This document shows positions 1 to 10,156 of a stretch of DNA of 64,000 nucleotides, piece after piece (the stretch's first letter is position 1; each line of letters begins with the position of its first letter). The notes under the pieces are model-generated. The model was not told the DNA's origin. It searched no databases and saw only the letters and a program-made list of their open reading frames with translations. Source of the stretch: Adiantum capillus-veneris (Eukaryota > Streptophyta > Polypodiopsida > Polypodiales > Pteridaceae); the NCBI GenBank assembly GCA_014529385.2, contig CM043943.1:100525355-100589354 (forward strand). The letters are read 5' to 3'. The translations under genes were made by a program, and so were the position numbers.

Positions 1-59
1 TAATGAGGTCGACTGAAAGAATCAGCTACATGAGTCCTCCCTCCGCCTGTGGTTAACGG

Positions 60-1031
60 TTCTCGCACAACAGTTGTAGGTGCTGTTCTAAGAGGGCTTG
101 GAGTGACATAGTAATGGTGAAGTGGTCCCCCAAAGTACGTATAACCCTCCAATTCTTTTTTGTTGATTGCTGCATATCGTCTTCCATACTTGTCATATGC
201 GGCAATTTTCATTTCCGCTCCCTCGGTGTAGGTGAAGACATAAAGTCTTTTCCGCTCAGTCATCTCCCCAACGTAAGGATCCTTGCATCTATAATAGAGA
301 TCTTGCTCTCCATTATTATACTTGTATAACCCCAGGTAGACATTATCCGTGTTGATTCGCATCGTTTCGTTTTCTCACCTTAATTTCACATTCGGTAAGC
401 TCATTGTTGGATCCCTTTTCTCATGTTCCTCGTCTATTTTGGCTTTTGTGCCCATCAATCCCCACTTGTCTACAATGTTAGGATTTAGGACTACCAAATA
501 CATGATACCCTCATCATCTAGGTACTTGTCTCCACTATAGATTACAGGCACTAAGTCCCTGAACTCACTTGGTCTATCTTCTATTTTCACACAGTAGCGG
601 TCCATACCGTCTTTGTATATCTTGGCACCTTGCTTGTTGTCATATTGATACTTGATGAACAACAGCTTTAGCTTGGCCGAGGGGTCTGATGGTCCTACTG
701 CCATGTTTTCTCTCTCGTTTAGTTTTATTTTCCCCAAGTGTTCTGTGAAGCACTCGGAAGATCTCTCTGAAGAAGTATCGGAAATGACTTCTTCAAGGAT
801 CGGTTCCAATGGGCATACTATCCCTTGGTTTACACTCTCCTCCGTTGACGCGACACTCGTTTGATCCGCTAAATTTAGGTGTCTGGTGTTGATTTGTTTT
901 CCAATCTCAAAAACATGAAGAAAGTGGGATTTACTGACCGAATCCAAACCTCTTCCCTGGAGATGGAAAAATCTTTCAATTCCGGCGACTGCATGGGCTG
1001 TTACTTGACCGGTCTCTGCAAATGAATACAC
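60..1031 (-). pseudogene. gag-like region of element D'
   Basis: The minus-strand reading region begins near 1031 and shows the blocks STEESVNQ, an acidic serine-rich stretch, then DGMDRYCVKIEDRPSEF and VYLGLYKYNNGEQDLYYRC farther on. The same block order is found in the plus-strand element at 57.26-58.0 kb, which continues into a recognisable Retrotrans_gag-like segment and zinc knuckles. This supports gag by synteny and resemblance rather than by a named domain. Being part of an LTR fossil, it is described only by extent. Confidence 0.55.
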
Positions 1032-1204
1032 TGGATAGCTATGAGATCACTGTATCATTCCAACTATTAGCAGATTCAACAATTCAAAATGATCTTAACA
1101 CAATTTTGCTTGCAGATTATTGACAATATGTCCAATTTGAGTTTTGAAAACTCCTGGTATCTTGTGTAACCTAGGTTTATGATCAGGTAAAAAATGAGCT
1201 AGAT

Positions 1205-1990
1205 CTGGGCCAGAGGTACATCGATCGCGATCGTACTTCTGGGTCTAAATCAGATGAAACTTTACCAGCTTGTTCACTAGGATATTTTAAGACTACCTGC
1301 GAGACACTTTTGTATTTGGACTCAAAAAAGTCAAGTTTTTATCATTTCTTGGTTGGAAGTGCTTGTTTTCCCAATTTTATCAGTTTGACTTGATTTTGGT
1401 GTTTTTTTTGGGAAATGAAAGCTATTTGGGATTGTCTTGTGTACAGGCTATCCCTCTGTATGCTTTCTTCTCAATTTTGATGTATTTTGGTCTACTAAAA
1501 GTCAATTTCTATGCCAGTTTAGCAGTTTTTGACTTGGATCTGTATTCAGTGGTTTTGGCCATTTTTTGTGGTTTTTGACCCTAGGTCCTTTAGACTTTTA
1601 TGTTTGTATACACTTGAGGATCCCACAGATGAAATCTGGTAAAAATCTAGCACTTAGGTACACCGATCGCGATCGTAGTTTGGAGCCCAAATTAGACTAA
1701 ATTTGGCATGCTTGTAGACACTGATGTTTTAAGGCTATCCCCCAAGTCTTTTTGCATTTGGATCACCAAAAGTCAAGATTTTACAGTTTCTGGGTGTGTC
1801 AGGCTAGTTTTACCCAAGTGGACCGATTTCCTTGATTTTTGATGTTTTTGGGTGTGGTTGCTTTAAACAAACTTGTTTAGAATCTTATCAGGAAGGCACA
1901 TGTCAAATCTTGTCCCATTCTGGCACTGAGGTACACCGATCGCGATCGTAGTACAGATGCCAAATCTGATGAAATTTTGTCTGCTCCCTC
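1205..1990 (-). repeat. Leader repeats with palindromic CGATCGCGATCG core
   Basis: Three copies of a degenerate unit lie between the primer site and gag of element D'. Each carries a self-complementary core CGATCGCGATCG, at 1222-1233, 1664-1675 and 1937-1948, preceded by AGGTACAYC. Copies also share downstream text such as AAATCNGATGAAA, TTTTAAG and AAAAGTCAAG. A fourth weaker core (CGATCGCAATCG) lies at 2835-2846 inside the LTR. Spacing is 442, 273 and 898 bp. The function is unknown; the position in an RNA leader makes an RNA-structure role possible. Confidence 0.75.
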
Positions 1991-2480
1991 TGACAAGCGT
2001 TTCCCAGTGTTTGGTGCTACCACTTTGTAATTTGAATCAATTTCAGCTCTGTTTGGTCAGATTTTCAAAATTTCAGAGTCTTATGGTCTTTTTGCCAAAG
2101 TTATGGTTTTCTGGTTTCTCGACTCTAACTTTTACCCCAAATATGACTAGAATGTGATTTACTTATCCTACTCCTAAGTACAGAAATGAAAGAACATAAG
2201 AAAATGAATCAAACAAAACAAACAGGATAAAAAATGGATGATGGATCAGTACTCAATCGATACAAAGAAATTTGAAGAGAAAAAATGCTTAAAGCAACCT
2301 CACTCACAACTCCCTATATCTCTCAAGAGTAGATCTAGCCAGTCCACCGACCCTAGACTCCACTAAGCACTAAACCCCTGTCTAGATGCTTCACTGAAAT
2401 GTAAATGGAATGGAAATTATCTTTTGGAACAATAAGAAAACCCTGAATACGCACTCGGTCACTCATCACCTAAGATTCAT

Positions 2481-2498
2481 TCCCCGGCAACGGAGCCA
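2481..2498 (-). promoter_or_regulatory. Primer-binding site, tRNA-Asp type (element D')
   Basis: On the minus strand this reads TGGCTCCGTTGCCGGGGA, one base different from TGGCGCCGTTGCCGGGGA, which is complementary to the 3' end of plant tRNA-Asp and is the primer site used by Athila-type elements. It starts one base after the LTR terminal CA, the expected position, and so fixes both the strand of the element and the LTR boundary at 2500. Confidence 0.85.
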
Positions 2499-2499
2499 A

Positions 2500-3280
2500 T
2501 GTTTGCCGATCGCCGCGATGGACGTCCATAGCATAGCTCTCAAGCATCAACATAAAATTATCGATACAGGGGAAGCGACTCGGATGAGGCATGGAAACTC
2601 ACTAGGGTGTCAATCCTAATGAAGTGAACTCGAAGAGATGCAACTACTAACTCTACAAGCAAATCAATCGCACTAAAGCCAAGTAATCTGCCTATGTCCT
2701 TCTACACAGCTCTACAGTCATCACGCCCGTTCACCATGCAAATCATACCAGAATCGCACGAAACTTGAAGGGAAGCTATACGGGACTATCAGGAACATAT
2801 CCTATCACTGTCATAGCATTCTGGAGAGGTACAACGATCGCAATCGTTTGTCCCAAAGTACGTAAAAACAGTAAATGAATGATCCTAAGGGGTCGTTTTT
2901 AGGTCCCTAAAGCCTCTCCAGGGTCAAAACAACATAAAATACTTATATAAACACTCAAAACATCGATTTAAGGCCTAGACGGATGCGTCTGAAACCTTCA
3001 CCAAATCTTGAATGCTTACACTTGAATGGAAGAGCAGAGTAAGAGGAACACAATGCAAGAAACAAAACTGAATTTGGATTACCGTAGCCGCAATGGCGAA
3101 GATTACAAGTTTGAACAAGAAGGAGCTCTCATTTGTACGTTGTCTTCTCAGTTTTTCCTCCAAAAAGATTATCCAAAACTTACAGAAAATGGCCTTTATA
3201 GATTAGGTCTTTGCAAAAATGGCTTGTCCGGCCATAAGCCCCTAATCTTAAAACTGGCTCTCTAATATACAAGTGTTCCC
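2500..3280 (-). repeat. 5' LTR of element D' (incomplete)
   Basis: The LTR starts in window coordinates with TGTTTGCC, that is, it ends in CA on the coding strand next to the primer site. A TATA box (TATAAAG on the minus strand, 3194-3200) lies inside and would drive the minus-strand transcript. The LTR runs to at least about 3.25 kb, where copia sequence begins; its outer end is not seen. Short frames on both strands here have no recognisable product. Confidence 0.6.
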
Positions 3281-3329
3281 AAAAGGATAATCATACATCC
3301 TTGACAATTTCCCGGCTTAGAGATGCTTC

Positions 3330-3806
3330 TTTACAAAAGAATTTTACAATGGTTTCTCTGGAAATTATGGTTCTTCTGGCCACGGCCACCTGTTGCCTCT
3401 TCCGCCAAACAAATCCATTTGACAACCTTATCATCCAATTTTTTGTCCCGTGTTTGTGGCACCAAAGCATATGCCAAACAACCAAAAACGCGCATGTTCT
3501 CAATAAAAGGCTTTCTATCATGCCATGCTTCATATGGAGTAATAGACTGCAAAGCTTTTGTAGGACACCTAGTACATAAGTGGCACACATGATGGCCTCA
3601 AGCCAAAACAAATGTGGCAAAACTTCACTTTTGACCATACATCGAGCCATTTCCGTAAGTGACTTGTTTTTCGTCTCAACAACACCATTTTGTTGAGGTG
3701 TAGAAGGCACTGTACATTGGTGTTTTATCTCACAACTAGCCAAAAATTCATTAAATTCATGAGATACTCCTCCCCTCAATCGGGACGGAGGGTGCTCATA
3801 GTACAT
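3330..3806 (-). pseudogene. copia integrase core (fragment 1)
   Basis: Integrase C-terminal half: the block VPSTPQQNGVVETKNKSLTEM is the conserved copia region around the catalytic glutamate (usual form TPQQNGVAERKN). It is followed by EMARCMVKSEVLPHLFWLEA and FGCLAYALVPQTRDKKLDD, the usual text after the core. The domain would insert the cDNA copy into the host chromosome. Fossil copy; only the extent is given. Confidence 0.82.
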
Positions 3807-3983
3807 TTTGAGACATTTTCAACCATCGCCAAAAATTATTTGAAGTACATAAATACTTTGGACTTTTCTTTAAGAGGAAATACCCATGCAAGCCTGGAGT
3901 AATCATCAATGAAAGTCACAAAGTAAAGGTAACTGCCCAAGGACGGAGTTTGCATGGGTCCACAATTATCACTATGCATAATC

Positions 3984-4615
3984 TCAACCTGCATGTGGCC
4001 CTAATTGAACCATCCTTTGGAAACTTTGAACACTGCATCTTACCCAAAATACAGCCTTCACATGTTTGATAGGTTCTTCAACAGGCGGCAAAAAAGCAAC
4101 CTTATCAGATTTCTCTAAACACAGCAAACTAGTAAAATTTAGATGTCCAAAACATGCATGACAAATTTTTACATTTGAAATAGCCATAGAAGCCACAACT
4201 GCATTTGAAAAAATTTTCCCACACTTGTCATACAAAGTGAGCTTATACAGCCCACGACATAAATTTCCAGATACAACAATTTCAACACCAAAATTGCGAT
4301 CATGTACTGTATATCTGTCAGCGACAAATTTGACTACAAGACCAAGTCTAGCAAGTGTAGATACAAACAAAAGTTTCTTCTTCATCCTAGGTGCATAAGT
4401 GTATCAACAAGTGTGAAAGAACTGCCATTTGCAGTAGTAATCACAATCTTTCCAACTCCCTGAACCGGATAAGAGGCATTGTTGTCACAAGTAATTGAAT
4501 TCCAATGAGGGACCGACTCAAGAGAGGTGAACAAATCACGATGTGAGGTAATGTGCTTCGTAGCACCACTGTCAAATACCACACATGTGAATCTGTAGCA
4601 ACAACTGATATACAT
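3984..4615 (-). pseudogene. copia protease and GAG-pre-integrase region (fragment 1)
   Basis: At about 4490-4600 the minus strand shows CVVFDSGATKHITSHRDLF, the DSGA aspartic protease motif of copia elements. At about 4100-4200 it shows KICHACFGHLNFTSLLCLEK, matching the GAG-pre-integrase H-H-C-C finger (usual text WHRRLGHLN). Both parts lie between gag and integrase as expected for copia. Confidence 0.78.
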
Positions 4616-4739
4616 GCATCATGGACTTCAGGGTTATAAGCCCACTCTGCACTAAAAGCCCATTCTGCATCAACATCGGCATCACAGTCTCCTTTCACAG
4701 AAGATTCAACAATAGCTGCATTTTTAGTGGAACTAGCAC

Positions 4740-5460
4740 CAACCTGTTTCTTCTTGAATTCTTTGACCTTCAACTTGGGACACTGCTTGATCAAGTGATC
4801 ATTAGCTTTACAAAAATGGCAATGCATCTTCTTTTTGCCCTTATCACCAAAATTTCCAAATAGATTTTTGGCAGCACAAGCATTAGGAATATGTGATTCT
4901 CCACTCGTAGAAGAACCATCAAAAGTGGCTCCATTGTTGTTACCACCTTTTTTTGAGCAACAATAAAAGCATGTTCAATTGCATGCTATCTAGTCCTGTT
5001 TTTTTTTGAAAACTGACTCTTATAACAACAATAAGCACAATGCACACTTCAAGATTTATTTGGGTCATAAGTCTCCAAGTACTAGCAAAAGTCTGGTAAG
5101 AATCTGACAAGGCATCAAGAATACTCTGCACAAGGGAACTGTCTGAAATGACTTTGGTCTGGTAAGAATCTGACAAGGCATGAAGAACAGTTTGCACAAG
5201 GGAATTGTCTGAAATGACTTCACCTGCACAAATAAGTTGCTCATTGATATCCTTGACACGAACAAGGAAAGTGTCCAAATCATCTTCCTCATGCATAATC
5301 TTTGACTCCATCTATTTTTTTAAGCGTGACTGCAATTTTTGCCTCATTGTGACTTGCATAAAGACCATCCCCAAAATATTCCAAGCCTGTTTTGCAGATT
5401 TCACTCAACTAATGTGAGGAGTAATATTGAGCAGCCACAAGGCTTAAGACAAGCCTAATT
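4740..5460 (-). pseudogene. copia gag with zinc knuckle (fragment 1)
   Basis: The nucleocapsid knuckle CHFCKANDHLIKQC lies at about 4785-4827 (C-x2-C-x4-H-x4-C). Upstream is the UBN2-type gag text DDLDTFLVRVKDINEQLICAGE and ALSDSYQTFASTWRLM, and farther upstream AKQAWNILG near 5390. This is the standard plant copia gag. It contains an in-frame 66-bp tandem duplication (separate entry). Confidence 0.8.
5091..5222 (-). repeat. 66-bp tandem duplication inside copia gag
   Basis: Units 5091-5156 and 5157-5222 are direct repeats of 66 bp with a few differences. Each encodes a version of VISDNSLVQTVLHALSDSYQ on the minus strand, so the gag helix is present twice in tandem and in frame. Confidence 0.85.
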
Positions 5461-5464
5461 GAGA

Positions 5465-5700
5465 TCATTTGTTCATTGAAGTCAATACCTTTCTTTTGAG
5501 AAAACCCTTTTATAACAAGCCTCGACTTGTACCTTTTCTTCTCGCCTTCTCCGCTTACCTTTAGGCAAATCAACCAACTCCCATGTTTGGTTGCAATGTA
5601 ATGAGTCCATCTCCACTTGCATGCTATTTATCCATTCTTCTTTGGATTTGTGTTGCATAGCTTCCTTGTATGATTTTGGCTCTCTAGAATATGAGATTAA
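5465..5700 (-). pseudogene. copia reverse transcriptase, N-terminal part (element 2)
   Basis: The minus strand reads SYKEAMQHKSKEEWINSMQ then NQTWELVDLPKGK and LVIKGFSQKKGIDFNE. These match the opening of copia RT (usual EAM..EWxxAMxxEM, NxTWELVxLPxGKK, KARLVAKGFTQ.YGIDY). The fragment ends where copia fragment 1 begins. Confidence 0.75.
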
Positions 5701-5789
5701 GAGATGGTTGAAGGAAGGAAAAAACCTTTTTGGAGATCTACTTGCTCTTGTAGATCTTTGGGGAATAGGTTGAGGCTCTTAAATTTGTT

Positions 5790-6650
5790 GAAGTTGTTGT
5801 ACGTTGTCACCGTTTGGATTCCTTGAGTCTTCACCGTTCTCAAGCTCCATGTACTCAGCACCTTTTTCTTTTTTTGTACATTGAAAATTACATCCCTTAT
5901 TTGAAATATTTTACCATCTTCAGGATTCCATAGGCGATACCCAAAGTCACCTCCTCCATAGCCAATGAAGAAACACTTTTTGGACTTCGCATCTAGCTTT
6001 GATCTTAGGCTTCTATCTATGTGCATAAAAGCCTCACACCTAAACACTTTAAGAAATGAATAATTCACCGGTTTACATGTCCATGCCTCCTTTGGAATTC
6101 CCCCATCCAATGTCGTTGAGGGTGACCGGTTGATCAAATACACAAACATACTTACTGCTTTTGTCCAAAGCTCAAGAGATAAGCCTGCATGTAGCCACAT
6201 TTGTTGCTTGCTCCATGATTGTTCTGTTCATCCTTTTGGAAATTCCATTTTGTTGAGGTGTCCTTGGGGTTGTCCTTTGGATCCAAATGCCATTGCTAGC
6301 ATAAAAGCTTTCAAAAGTTTGGATGCAATATTCGCCTCTATTGTCGGACTTGAGGCATTTAACCTTGGTACCTACTTCATTCTCCACAAAGGCTTTTCAC
6401 CTTTGAAATATGAAAAACACATCGGATTTATTCTTCATGACATAAACCCATATTTTTCTAGTTGCATCGTCTATAAATATTACATAGAACAATGAGCCAC
6501 CAAGGGATGATGTACTTGTAGGACCCCAAACATCAAAATAAACTAGTTCAAGTTTTTTGTTTTTTCTTTCATTTCTTGCTTTTATGAATTTTACCCTCTT
6601 TTCTTTACCATAAACACAATCTTCAAAGAACTCTAAGTCCACTTCTTTTA
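5790..6650 (-). pseudogene. copia integrase (element 2)
   Basis: From the 5' side the minus strand shows ELVYFDVWGPTSTSSLGGS with FYVIFIDDATRKIWVY (first catalytic Asp region), CLKSDNRGEYC (second Asp, usual LRSDNGGEY), TPRTPQQNGISKRMNRTIME (Glu region) and then LWTKAVSMFVYLINRSPST and the VFRCEAFMHID and KKCFFIGYGG blocks that follow the core in copia. All landmarks are in the expected order. Confidence 0.85.
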
Positions 6651-6681
6651 AACCTAGTAGAAGCTTCTTTGATTGAAGGAT

Positions 6682-7172
6682 TTATATTCCTTTGGAACTC
6701 ATATGCCCAAGCTGATAGTGCCACACCGCACTATCAACTTCTATAGATGTTGCACAAGTTGAAGGCTGCATGCTAATAGTACACAAGTAAAGTGTACCAA
6801 CATTTTCTCCTTTGGAAACTACCAAAGATCCCTTTGAGATATTCCAACACTTGTTTCCGAATGCAATGTTGTGACCTTCATCGTCCAATTGTCATGTACA
6901 TATCGAATTGTTGTGAGAGAAGGAACATGTCTAACATCTTTATGCTTCCATTCATTTCTGTTAGCAATTTTAACACAAACTTTAACTTTGTCAACAATTT
7001 CACAAGCTTCATCTTCTCCCAAGTATACATATCCATAATTTTCTTTGGTGTAATCTTGGAAATGTTTCTTGTGTGGTGTCTCATGGAATGAAGCCGCGGA
7101 ATCTACTATCCAAGAACTAGACACATTGTCTAATGAGAGAATTAGAGCATCTTGTTCTACTTTACCTGCCAC
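6682..7172 (-). pseudogene. copia protease and GAG-pre-integrase (element 2)
   Basis: Protease text SSSWIVDSAASFHETPHKKHF (motif DSAAS, a common copia variant of DSGAS) lies near 7070-7140. The GAG-pre-integrase finger text AVWHYQLGHMSSKGI lies near 6690-6740 (usual LWHxRLGHxSxKGL). They separate gag from integrase as expected. Confidence 0.8.
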
Positions 7173-7955
7173 ATTGGCCTCTGATGGTTTCTTGTTGTCT
7201 TGAGACTCCGACTCCTTCTTCTTCTTGGACCAGCAATCCTTCTTGCACTAGTTCCAACATTCAAGAACTGATTTTGTGCGTGCTTTGCTCTGCCTTGAGC
7301 GATCATGACCCTTTTGGTTTTTGAACCTCTCCTTAGGCCTTCCTTTTCTTTCACTGGCAATGCATCACTTGATGATTCTCGTGCACTTCTTCTTTGCATT
7401 TCATCACTTAGGAGAACACCCAAAACATCATCAAACTTAAGAGTATTTGTGCCAGAGATAGAATTACTTACAGCTGTCCCAACTATCTTGTAAAGACGAT
7501 AGTATAAGGAGAGCTCGCACTTCGTCATCGAAATTGATTTTCACTAATCAAAGTTGAATTATGTTGGTGTTAAAGTCATTTAACTGTTTTACAACTGAAC
7601 CATTCTTTGCCATCGTTAGATTGAACAAGCGCTTCATGAGAAATATCTTACTGGATGCCGATGGTTTCTCGTAGATGCCGTCAAGTGACTTCATCAAGTC
7701 CTCCATGGTCTTCATGTCCAAAACATTGAAGGCCACCATTGAAGCCAAGCTTAGCCGGATTGTTCCTCATGTCTTTTGGTCAAGGACAATCCATGCTTCG
7801 TTTTCCATTATTGCGGGCTTCTTTGCAAGACCGCCTAGTGGAAAAAAAAGGTCCTTCTGGTAGAGATAGTCTTCAATCTGCATCTTCCAGTGTTGGTAGT
7901 TCTTGCCATTGAACTTCTCGATCTTGAGATTCCCTTCTTCCGCCATTACTCCCAC
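7157..7955 (-). pseudogene. copia gag (element 2)
   Basis: Gag begins near 7943 with MAEEGNLKIEKFNGKNYQHW, the typical copia opening (F-G-NYxxWK), followed by KMQIEDYLYQKDL, and farther on by MKSLDGIYEKPSASSKIFLM and LFNLTMAKNGSVVKQLNDFN of the UBN2 type. It lies about 60 bp after the primer site, the usual spacing. Confidence 0.82.
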
Positions 7956-8000
7956 TCAATTCAATGAATCCTTTCGTTGAGACACTTTAGATACGAGCAA

Positions 8001-8017
8001 AACTTGCTACGATACCA
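8001..8017 (-). promoter_or_regulatory. Primer-binding site, initiator tRNA-Met type (copia 2)
   Basis: The minus strand reads TGGTATCGTAGCAAG, close to TGGTATCAGAGC, the copia primer site complementary to the 3' end of initiator tRNA-Met. It begins two bases after the LTR terminal CA. Confidence 0.8.
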
Positions 8018-8019
8018 AT

Positions 8020-8103
8020 TGTTAGAAAATATGACGTAGGCTAAATAGATATTTGAGTAGCTTACTTAATGGAGAGAGACAAATTGTCACACATGAGAGA
8101 TTA

Positions 8104-8144
<41 letters not shown>

Positions 8145-8718
8145 ACGATATACGTGGTTCACCCAATGTGGGATACATCCACGGGAAAGCAGCCGCTCAA
8201 TAGATTTAGTACTTCAAACAAGAAGTACGTTACAAAGGTATTATAGCCTTAATAGAGCTCCTGCCTTGCTTCAATCTCACCACCTCATACCCACCTTGTT
8301 GCATCAACTTAACACTCCTAAATGTGCGTAGAAATGGCCTCCTTTTATAGGCCAAAAGGGATGCACTCTCTCATGACAGGCCAGCTGTGTGTAGCGGCCC
8401 TTGTCTAGACAAGTATAAATTGGAGTCTCCAATCCACCCATGTGTGGCCGCCCTTGAAAGGACAAGTCCGCCTTTAAATTTGGCCACCGGCCATGGACCA
8501 TTGACTTTTGGGCATTGGCCATTGCACATTGACTACCGGCCACCAGCCAAAAAATTGGCCATTTTTCGACCATTTTTCGGCCGCGGTATGGCCATAATAT
8601 TCCGGCGAAGCAACTCTTGAGCAAAGAGTTGCTTCGAGACTGGCTATGAAAATTGTGGTATTCCGTGAGTGATTTTTCTTCACGCATGGTGTCTTCTCCT
8701 TATAATGGGGGCCTTACA
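8020..8718 (-). repeat. 5' LTR of copia element 2 (699 bp)
   Basis: On the minus strand the LTR runs from TGTAAGGCCCCC to TTTTCTAACA, with TG and CA ends. A TATA box CCTATAAAAGG sits at 8341-8351 and the text around 8150-8180 (CCCACATTGGGTGAACCACG) is a phrase common in plant copia LTRs. A (GA)n tract at about 8107-8143 lies in the R/U5 part. Short frames on both strands across the LTR are not genes. Confidence 0.85.
8107..8143. repeat. (GA)n microsatellite
   Basis: A perfect GA dinucleotide run of about 37 bp inside the copia LTR. Confidence 0.95.
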
Positions 8719-8741
8719 AATGTGTGTTTTTAATACAAGAT

Positions 8742-8790
8742 TACTACAAGGGGTAAATCATGCTCCACACTAAACAATAGCAATGCTGCA
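8742..8790. repeat. CACTA left terminus
   Basis: TACTACAAGGGG at 8742 pairs with the right terminus, and ACAATAGCAATG follows. The 5'-most base is T instead of C. A subterminal TAGCGAC occurs at about 8801, resembling the right subterminal repeats. Confidence 0.65.
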
Positions 8791-8959
8791 ATTCCCAATT
8801 TAGCGACTCATATAGACACCCATCAAGAGGGCCATTCCCCAAGTGGTGCGAGGTCCCTGTCTCTACTTCCACTATGGCTGTCTCCTTTTGTTGCTTCCAC
8901 TTGTCAGGATTCTCATGTGCTCCTTTCTTTGTATTCTACCAATCTTATTTCGCTACCAA

Positions 8960-9728
8960 TCTTATTTAGCCAGATTGGCTAGCCAATCTGGCCTATTCCA
9001 CCCATGCTTTATTGCTTTTTGCACTTCAGAGCGCTTCTGCTTATAGCACTTGTGTATCCGCACCTTCATCAGGTCTTCATTGAAGCACTCGTCTCGATTT
9101 GACATAGGAAACTCGTCATGCAGCATGCTGATGGCTTTATCTTTTAATTCATTTGACATTTCACTCCAGATGTTTAGTATGTAGTGTCAAAACACCTGAG
9201 AGCAAAAGCTGCGCATGTGTGAGATCCCCTTCTTGCCGTTGTCATCCAAGAAGATGCTGCCACTGCTGTCAATCGAGTACGGCAAGCCCTCTTGCCTGTG
9301 ACGCGTTAACGTTGGTGTCGTTGCCCTGCAGGCATCTCGAGTGGCGTCTCTATGGGGGTACAGATGATAGGTGTCTCCACTGGAGTTTGGGCCCCAAAGC
9401 AATGAGTGTCAAGTGGGGTGACTCTTGGAGGAGAAGCGAGTGTTGTGTAGCCAGGAACGATCGATAGCCGTGCAAAACCTTGAGTAAAGGGCAATGCCAT
9501 GGCTAGTGTGGGAACATGCAAAGAAGCAAAAGGTAAGGAACTTTGACGACTACAAGGTGGTGTGGAAGCATCAACGGTAGGTCCTCCACAGTAATTGCCG
9601 CCACCACTAGAGCGTTGTTGCCTAGAGGAGTGTGTAGATTGTTTTGTCAACACCAAACTCTCAGAGCGTGTTGATTGCTTTGAAGCAGACGGAGAGCATG
9701 CTGCTGTGTATGACTTATACTGCAACAA
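8960..9728 (-). pseudogene. CACTA second gene with Transposase_24-like domain
   Basis: The N-terminal part (about 9306-9728) is rich in Ser, Pro and Thr. The C-terminal part shows IDSSGSIFLDDNGKKGISHM, then HYILNIWSEMSNELKDKAIS and NEDLMKVRIHKCYKQKRSEV. That is the layout of the plant Transposase_24 (Ptta/En-Spm) domain: a G-K-x-I segment, a W-x-x-V/M-x-x-E-x-K-D-x-I/A segment and a later basic block. The two parts lie in different frames, and one in-frame stop falls between the GKK block and the HYILNIW block, so the gene is broken. It probably corresponds to the TnpA/TnpD-partner gene of CACTA elements. It lies downstream of tnp2 in the same direction. Confidence 0.68.
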
Positions 9729-10156
9729 ACAAAAATTATGAGTGGTCCTTCAAACATCTCGAAAGACACGAGTCATACATTGCAAACATACATTGGGACT
9801 GCAAGTCCATGAGTACTCCCACTCCTCATCTCCTTAGTCACTTATTCGCCGCATTGTTGTGCACTTTTCAACTAGTTGTGCGACCATCTGAAGCTCATGA
9901 ATGTTGGTAGGCTCTCAAGACCCACCAGATAATGCATCAGTGGTCGTCTTCCCTGGCTCCACTCAATTCATGCCTTTTGTTGCTCTTGATTTGTATCCTC
10001 GTACTGTAAAATCCACTTTTGCATCACTAGATTGTGAAGCATGCAAAATTGATTGATCTTAGCCTCTAGATCTTCCATCATTTTCTTTTCAACACCGAGA
10101 TTATACATCACAATCCCAAATATGTGTTCATCATCTATGGTGCACCAAAGTGTATC

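Larger units (their letters stand above)
1..3280 (-). mobile_element. Ty3/gypsy element D', Athila/Tat-type, 5' part
   Basis: Read on the minus strand this holds, in order, an LTR with a TATA box, a primer-binding site of the tRNA-Asp type, a leader of about 1.45 kb and a gag-like reading region that runs off the left edge of the window. The gag shares the phrase STEESVNQ and the following acidic stretch with the plus-strand element at 53.6-59.8 kb, so both belong to one broad group. The tRNA-Asp-type primer site is typical of Athila elements; assignment to Athila or Tat is inference because no polymerase is present here. The outer LTR edge is lost against the copia piece at about 3.28 kb. 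It is an old, broken fossil. Confidence 0.72.
3285..5465 (-). mobile_element. Ty1/copia element fragment 1
   Basis: Minus-strand copia fragment carrying, from high to low coordinates, gag with a CCHC knuckle, aspartic protease, GAG-pre-integrase and integrase core. That order (protease, integrase before polymerase) is diagnostic of copia. No LTR or reverse transcriptase of this copy is seen. It abuts element D' on the left and a second copia on the right. It is a broken fossil with several breaks. Confidence 0.85.
5465..8718 (-). mobile_element. Ty1/copia element 2 with 5' LTR
   Basis: Minus-strand copia with, from right to left, a 699-bp 5' LTR (8020-8718), a primer site complementary to initiator tRNA-Met, gag, protease, GAG-pre-integrase, integrase and the beginning of the reverse transcriptase, after which it abuts copia fragment 1. 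The protein text differs from fragment 1, so these are two families. The 3' LTR is not in this window. Broken fossil with roughly five to ten breaks. Confidence 0.85.

Noticed and set aside
8304-8687. Frames on both strands over the copia LTR
   Set aside because: Located wholly inside an LTR with TATA box and primer site; no domain.
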